A stretch of 64,000 nucleotides of DNA from Moritella sp. Urea-trap-13 (GTDB lineage Bacteria; Pseudomonadota; Gammaproteobacteria; Enterobacterales; Moritellaceae), in contig NZ_PJCA01000027.1 in the NCBI RefSeq assembly GCF_002836355.1, positions 248,281 through 312,280 on the forward strand, read 5' to 3'. The notes beneath the pieces are model-generated. The model was not told the DNA's origin. It did no database searches and was given only the letters and a program-made list of their open reading frames with translations. A program made the translations under genes and the position numbers. Numbering within the stretch: position 1 is the first letter of the stretch; every line of letters starts with the position of its first letter. Below, piece after piece: positions 59,441-64,000 of this stretch.

Positions 59441-60217
59441 TTAATAAATTACATTATCTCTGTATTCTAATAAGATAGCTTGAATGCGGTCCATCGTGTC
59501 TTTACTTGGTGGCGGCACACCATCGAGTGGGTAATCAAAGCCCATGGTTTTCCATTTGTGCAGGCCGAGTTCGTGATAAGGCAGCAATTCAACTTTTTCA
59601 ATGTTATCCATGTGTTGAATAAATTTACCCAGTGCATGTGCAGATTCATCATCATCGGTATAACCAGGTACAACAACATAACGTATCCATGTTTTCTGGT
59701 TACGTTTGGCTAAATATTCTGCAAATTCTAACGTACGCTTGTTACTTACACCCACTAATTCTTGGTGTATTTCGTCGTTCATTTGTTTTAAATCCAACAT
59801 GACTAAATCAGTTACATCGAGTACTTCGTCAATCACGTCGCTGTATTTTCGAATATAGCCGTTAGTATCTAAGCAAGTGTTAACACCTTCGGCTTGCGCT
59901 GCAGTAAAAAAGTCACGGATAAATTCAGGCTGTAGCATTGCTTCGCCGCCTGATGCTGTTACACCCCCACCAGTTGCTAGCATAAATGCTTTGTATGAAA
60001 CAAGTTCACGCATTAATTCATCAACGGTAGTTTCTTTACCTGAATGCAAATCCCATGAATCACGGTTGTGACAATACAGGCAACGCATTAAGCAGCCTTG
60101 CATGAAAACGATGTAACGAATACCTGGTCCATCTACGGAGCCAAAAGATTCGGTAGAATGAATGCGTCCGACTGTGCTACATAACTCGGTAGAATCAATA
60201 GGCTTAATAAGCGACAT
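59441..60217 (-). CDS. pflA: Pyruvate formate-lyase-activating enzyme
   Basis: Radical-SAM enzyme that puts the glycyl radical on PflB. Cluster motif [12 protein letters not shown] (CxxxCxxC), [15 protein letters not shown] as the SAM GGE site, and a full-length 258-residue frame. TTTGGAAA precedes the ATG. Downstream of pflB by 126 bp, with a hairpin between them. Confidence 0.97.
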   Translation of the reverse strand: MSLIKPIDSTELCSTVGRIHSTESFGSVDGPGIRYIVFMQGCLMRCLYCHNRDSWDLHSGKETTVDELMRELVSYKAFMLATGGGVTASGGEAMLQPEFIRDFFTAAQAEGVNTCLDTNGYIRKYSDVIDEVLDVTDLVMLDLKQMNDEIHQELVGVSNKRTLEFAEYLAKRNQKTWIRYVVVPGYTDDDESAHALGKFIQHMDNIEKVELLPYHELGLHKWKTMGFDYPLDGVPPPSKDTMDRIQAILLEYRDNVIY

Positions 60218-60257
60218 AATATTTCCAAAAGATAAGGCTATACGTTTATTATAAATA

Positions 60258-60284
60258 CAAAAGCCTTACATGTGTAAGGCTTTT
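60258..60284 (-). terminator. Palindromic terminator between pflB and pflA
   Basis: AAAAGCCTTACA (60259-60270) and TGTAAGGCTTTT (60273-60284) form a perfect 12-bp stem with a 2-base loop. It could reduce pflA relative to pflB expression. Confidence 0.85.
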
Positions 60285-60343
60285 GTTTCTGTGACTATAA
60301 AAACAACCTAGGGTTACATTTTATAGTGCTATTCCTATCAGTC

Positions 60344-62623
60344 TTAGAATGACTGTTGGAATGTACGTGTGATCACGTCTTGTTGTTGTTCAGGCGTTAG
60401 CGAGTTGAAACGTACCGCGTAACCAGACACACGAATGGTCAGTTGTGGGTATTTTTCAGGGTGCTTAATCGCGTCTAGTAACATTGAACGATCCATCACG
60501 TTTACGTTTAAGTGCTGACCACCTTCAATTGCACTGCTGTGCTTGAAGTAACCATCCATTAAACCAGCTAGGTTAGTACGACGTGTATCGTCTGTTTTAC
60601 CTAGTGCGTTTGGTACGATAGAGAAAGTATAAGAAATACCATCTTTTGCGTATTCAAACGGTAGTTTTGCAACTGATGTTAGGGCTGCGATTGCGCCTTT
60701 CTCATCACGACCATGCATTGGGTTTGCACCCGGTGCGAATGGTGCGCCTGCACGACGGCCATCTGGTGTTGTACCGGTTTTCTTACCGTATACAACGTTT
60801 GATGTAATTGTTAGTACTGACTGTGTTGGTTTTGCATTACGGTACATTTTGTGACTAGCAACTTTCTTCATGAAAGTTTCAACTAGTTCACAAGCGATAT
60901 CATCAACACGTGAATCGTTGTTACCAAATTTAGGATAATCACCTTCGATTTCAAAATCGACTGCAATACCGTTTTCATCACGGATTGGTTTAACTTTTGC
61001 ATATTTAATTGCAGAAAGTGAATCAGCAGTAACAGATAGACCGGCGATACCACATGCCATTGTACGTTCTACGTCACGGTCATGTAATGCCATTAGTGAT
61101 GCTTCATACGAATATTTATCGTGTGAATAGTGAATTGAATTTAGTGCAGTAACATATGTTGTTGCTAACCAATCCATCACTTTGTCATAACGCGCTGTGA
61201 TATCTGCGTAATCAAGTACATCATCAGTGATCTTGTCTGCTTTAGGACCAATTTGGATTTTTAGTTTTTCATCTACGCCGCCATTGATTGTATATAACAA
61301 TGCTTTAGCAAGGTTACTACGAGCGCCGAAGAACTGCATTTGTTTACCAACGATCATTGGTGATACACAACATGCAATTGCATAGTCATCATTGTCGAAG
61401 TCGGTACGCATTAAATCATCATTTTCGTACTGGATTGATGATGTATCAATAGATACTTTCGCACAGTAGCGTTTGAAGGCTAATGGTAAATGTTCAGCCC
61501 ACAATACAGTGATGTTTGGCTCTGGTGAAGGACCCATAGTGTATTGTGTGTGTAGTACACGGAATGATGATTTAGTTACTAGTGAACGACCATCTGTACC
61601 CATACCTGCGATAGTTTCTGTTGCCCAGATTGGGTCACCAGAGAATAATTCATCGTATTCAGGTGTGCGTAGGAAACGTACCATACGTAGTTTCATAACT
61701 AAGTGGTCAATCATTTCTTGAGCGTCAGTTTCAGTAATGATACCCGCTTGTAAATCACGTTCGATGTAAACATCTAAGAACGTAGTTACACGACCGAAGC
61801 TCATTGCTGCGCCATTTTGTGATTTAACAGCAGCTAGGTAGCCGAAGTAAGTCCACTGGATCGCTTCTTTTGCGTTTGTTGCTGGGCCAGAAATATCGAA
61901 ACCGTAAGTTGCCGCCATTTCTTTGATTTGTGCTAGGGCACGGTACTGCTCAGAGATTTCTTCACGTAAACGCATTGTTGCTTCTAGGTCTTCACCTGAA
62001 TAGAACTTCGCTTCTAATGATTTTTGCTGTGCAAATTTATCTTTCATTAGGAAGTCGATGCCGTATACAGCAACACGACGGTAATCACCAATGATACGAC
62101 CACGGCCATATGCATCTGGTAAACCCGTTAGGATACCTGACTTACGACATTTCATGATGTCGTTTGTATATACGTCAAATACACCTTGGTTATGCGTTTT
62201 GCGGTATTCAGAGAAGATTTTCTTCGTTGTTGCGTCTAATTCTTTGCCGTATGCTTTACAAGAACCTTCAACCATACGGATACCGCCATTAGCGATAATT
62301 GCACGTTTTAATGGTTTCTCAGTTTGTAAACCAACAATTGTTTCTAAACTTTGGTCGATATAACCAGCAGCATGAGAAGTAATTGTTGATGGTACTGATG
62401 TATCAAAATCAAGTGGAGCATGGGTGCTGTTTTCGATTTTGATGCCTTCCATGACATTGTTCCAAAGCGTATCTGTTGCTTTAGTTGCGTCAGCTAGGAA
62501 AGATTCATCACCGGTAAACTCAGTGTAGTTCTTCTGGATGAAATCACGTAGATTAACTTCGTTAGTCCATTCACCAGTAGTGAAACCTTTCCAAGCTTGA
62601 TCAAATATTGTTTGTTCAGTCAT
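60344..62623 (-). CDS. pflB: Formate acetyltransferase (pyruvate formate-lyase)
   Basis: Glycyl-radical enzyme: pyruvate plus CoA to acetyl-CoA plus formate. Active-site CCVSP (tandem Cys) near residue 417, radical Gly734 in RVSGYAVRF (as in E. coli), 759 residues. TAGGTG precedes the ATG. Follows focA by 63 bp. Expected to be induced anaerobically; an FNR-like box sits upstream of focA. Confidence 0.98.
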   Translation of the reverse strand: MTEQTIFDQAWKGFTTGEWTNEVNLRDFIQKNYTEFTGDESFLADATKATDTLWNNVMEGIKIENSTHAPLDFDTSVPSTITSHAAGYIDQSLETIVGLQTEKPLKRAIIANGGIRMVEGSCKAYGKELDATTKKIFSEYRKTHNQGVFDVYTNDIMKCRKSGILTGLPDAYGRGRIIGDYRRVAVYGIDFLMKDKFAQQKSLEAKFYSGEDLEATMRLREEISEQYRALAQIKEMAATYGFDISGPATNAKEAIQWTYFGYLAAVKSQNGAAMSFGRVTTFLDVYIERDLQAGIITETDAQEMIDHLVMKLRMVRFLRTPEYDELFSGDPIWATETIAGMGTDGRSLVTKSSFRVLHTQYTMGPSPEPNITVLWAEHLPLAFKRYCAKVSIDTSSIQYENDDLMRTDFDNDDYAIACCVSPMIVGKQMQFFGARSNLAKALLYTINGGVDEKLKIQIGPKADKITDDVLDYADITARYDKVMDWLATTYVTALNSIHYSHDKYSYEASLMALHDRDVERTMACGIAGLSVTADSLSAIKYAKVKPIRDENGIAVDFEIEGDYPKFGNNDSRVDDIACELVETFMKKVASHKMYRNAKPTQSVLTITSNVVYGKKTGTTPDGRRAGAPFAPGANPMHGRDEKGAIAALTSVAKLPFEYAKDGISYTFSIVPNALGKTDDTRRTNLAGLMDGYFKHSSAIEGGQHLNVNVMDRSMLLDAIKHPEKYPQLTIRVSGYAVRFNSLTPEQQQDVITRTFQQSF

Positions 62624-62686
62624 AAGTACACCTAATCTATTAAAAATTTAATTTCAAAGTTCGTTATCTGTTGTTGCCAACAGACA

Positions 62687-63538
62687 TTAAGATTCTTTTT
62701 TGCAGTAGATAGCCCAGTAAGTCAGGCCAACCAATACGCCACCGCCAATAATGTTGCCGATGGTGACAGGAATAAGATTATTAAATACAAAGTTAGCTAT
62801 TGTTAAATCAGTAAAGTCTGCTGGGTTAGCGCCGGAGAGTAACCAGAATTCAGGTCCAGAAAAGTTGGCGATAACATAACCCAGTGGCACCATAAACATG
62901 TTAGCAATACTGTGTTCGTAACCAGATGCGACAAACATAGTCACGGGCAAAGCCACCGCGATAAATTTGTCGGTAATTGAGCGTGCTGCAAAACTCATCC
63001 ATATACCAAGGCAAACAAGTAGGTTTGCAAGGATGCCGAGTGTGACAGCTTGAATAAAGGTGTGATGCAATTTGTGCTGGGCAATCTTCATAGCGTTGAT
63101 GCCCCAAGCGCCATCGGCGACCAGATGCTGTTTTGCTAAGAACATTAAGATGACAAAGAAGATGCAACCAACAAAGTTACCGGCGTAAACAACGGCCCAG
63201 TTTTTTGCTAATTGCAGAGTAGTGATCTTGTTATTAGCGCGGGCAATGATAGTCAGAATTGAACTGGTAAAAAGTTCACCGCCGCATACAACGACAAGTA
63301 ATAGACCAAGACTAAATGCAAACCCGCCAATGAATTTTTTTAAACCATAAGCAACATCGGTGGTACCGGTTGTTACCGTAGTATAGAAGGCAAATGCGAT
63401 GGAGATAAATACACCGGCGGTAATCGCAAGCATGAACGCTTGTTTAGGGGCTTTAGTTGCTTTTGCTACACCGATAGATTCTGCTTTCTTTAGCAGCTCG
63501 GGTGGTAGAATTGCATCAAATGGGTTTACTGTTTTCAT
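62687..63538 (-). CDS. focA: Formate transporter FocA
   Basis: Pentameric FNT-family formate/nitrite channel. Six hydrophobic segments, with KKFIGGFAFSLGLLLVVVCGGELFTSS (the omega-loop region) and NWAVVYAGNFVGC, then ASGYEHSIANMF with the conserved His. 283 residues, as in E. coli (285). First gene of focA-pflB(-pflA). Confidence 0.95.
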   Translation of the reverse strand: MKTVNPFDAILPPELLKKAESIGVAKATKAPKQAFMLAITAGVFISIAFAFYTTVTTGTTDVAYGLKKFIGGFAFSLGLLLVVVCGGELFTSSILTIIARANNKITTLQLAKNWAVVYAGNFVGCIFFVILMFLAKQHLVADGAWGINAMKIAQHKLHHTFIQAVTLGILANLLVCLGIWMSFAARSITDKFIAVALPVTMFVASGYEHSIANMFMVPLGYVIANFSGPEFWLLSGANPADFTDLTIANFVFNNLIPVTIGNIIGGGVLVGLTYWAIYCKKES

Positions 63539-63596
63539 TGCTTCGTCTCAATCAATAACCTGAGTTCATTATTACCTAACTAGGAGTAATTGCAAA

Positions 63597-63610
63597 GTGA
63601 TCTAGATCAA
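63597..63610. promoter_or_regulatory. FNR-like box upstream of focA-pflB
   Basis: GTGAT-CTAG-ATCAA matches TTGAT-N4-ATCAA at 9 of 10 positions. Centred about 65 bp before the focA start; suits anaerobic activation. Confidence 0.65.
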
Positions 63611-64000
63611 TTTTATGTACTTTTATGTTTTTTTATTACGAAAAGTAACATGATCGATCTGTTTAACCCATTCTGGGTGTAACTTAATTACAGTTAGTGC
63701 GTATTTTTATTAACTTTATTTTAAAATTATAATATAAAGTTTAATTATTTGCCCAAGGTAACATAAACCTTCATAAATACCAATATAGCGGTAGTGTGTA
63801 GTGCTATATATAATCAACGTTAAATCCTGCACTTTGTGTTTACGTGGGTAATAAAACCGCTAGTGAGAACTAATCTGGAGTTAATGACTAAATTTAAACC
63901 GTTTTATGTTATGTGAATGGCTAATTTGTTATGTTAAGTGCTGTTTTTATGTTGCAGTCTTTAATCATAGTTTGAATTTAAGTATTGCACATGTCTTATA
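63611..64000. other. Upstream region of focA, no gene seen
   Basis: AT-rich non-coding DNA to the window end. It should hold the focA promoters; I see no second clear FNR box and no coding frame. Confidence 0.4.

Overview
The window is a chromosomal segment of a gammaproteobacterium of the marine Alteromonadales/Vibrionales type. The evidence is a moderately AT-rich base composition, an smc-zipA-ligA-gltX order, ptsH-ptsI-crr, pta-ackA next to yfbV, focA-pflB-pflA, yffB-dapE, a divergent argO/argP pair, and many near-palindromic terminators. A psychrophilic marine genus such as Moritella is my best guess; this is inference from gene content, not a database result. There is no phage, no transposase, no CRISPR array and no rRNA. 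One tRNA gene (Ala-GGC) is present.

Layout. 1-3.3 kb is a small accessory stretch: the tail of an unknown protein, a tiny lipoprotein, yaeP, and a PD-(D/E)XK nuclease-like gene lying between intact yaeP and a second, diverged copy of the yaeP 3' end plus terminator, then a secreted beta-barrel protein. 3.7-6.5 kb carries a eukaryotic-type glutathione synthetase and guaC, each followed by a copy of the same hairpin repeat. 7-10.9 kb is an arginine/citrulline/ornithine cluster (ornithine cyclodeaminase, arginine-deiminase-superfamily hydrolase, CtlX) with a divergent TetR regulator and a 21-bp tandem repeat between them. 11.3-15.4 kb has dapE, yffB, a MITE-like palindromic element, a HAD hydrolase and gltS. 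15.5-33 kb mixes signalling and redox genes: lipase, dCache-GGDEF-EAL protein, FMN reductase with a Cys-rich regulator, rsuA, azoR/LysR, argO/argP, a disulfide oxidoreductase, a NIT-domain chemoreceptor and a diguanylate cyclase. 33-50.8 kb is core housekeeping: pts operon, cysK, a KAS-III enzyme, cysZ, smc, zipA, ligA, gltX, tRNA-Ala, an AI-2E family permease and an rRNA methyltransferase-like gene. 50.8-54 kb holds a 37-residue acidic ORF, a cluster of four consensus DnaA boxes in an intergenic region of about 0.8 kb, and a YjjU-PldB (patatin plus lysophospholipase) fusion. 54-64 kb is mixed-acid fermentation: pta, ackA, pflA, pflB and focA with an FNR-like box, plus yfbV and rlmA.

How they work together. 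PflB/PflA/FocA/Pta/AckA form a complete pyruvate to acetyl-CoA plus formate, then acetate plus ATP, route. PtsH/PtsI/Crr provide sugar uptake phosphorylation. CysZ and CysK cover sulfate uptake and cysteine synthesis. The 7-10.9 kb cluster could convert arginine or citrulline to ornithine and then proline. ArgO/ArgP would export excess basic amino acids.

Most worth following up: the DnaA-box cluster at 51521-51686, the yaeP-tail-flanked nuclease islet at 1089-2643, the YjjU-PldB fusion, the eukaryotic-type glutathione synthetase, the 21-bp operator-like tandem repeats, the GGCGAG hairpin repeat family, and two small ORFs (55 and 37 codons) with good ribosome binding sites.
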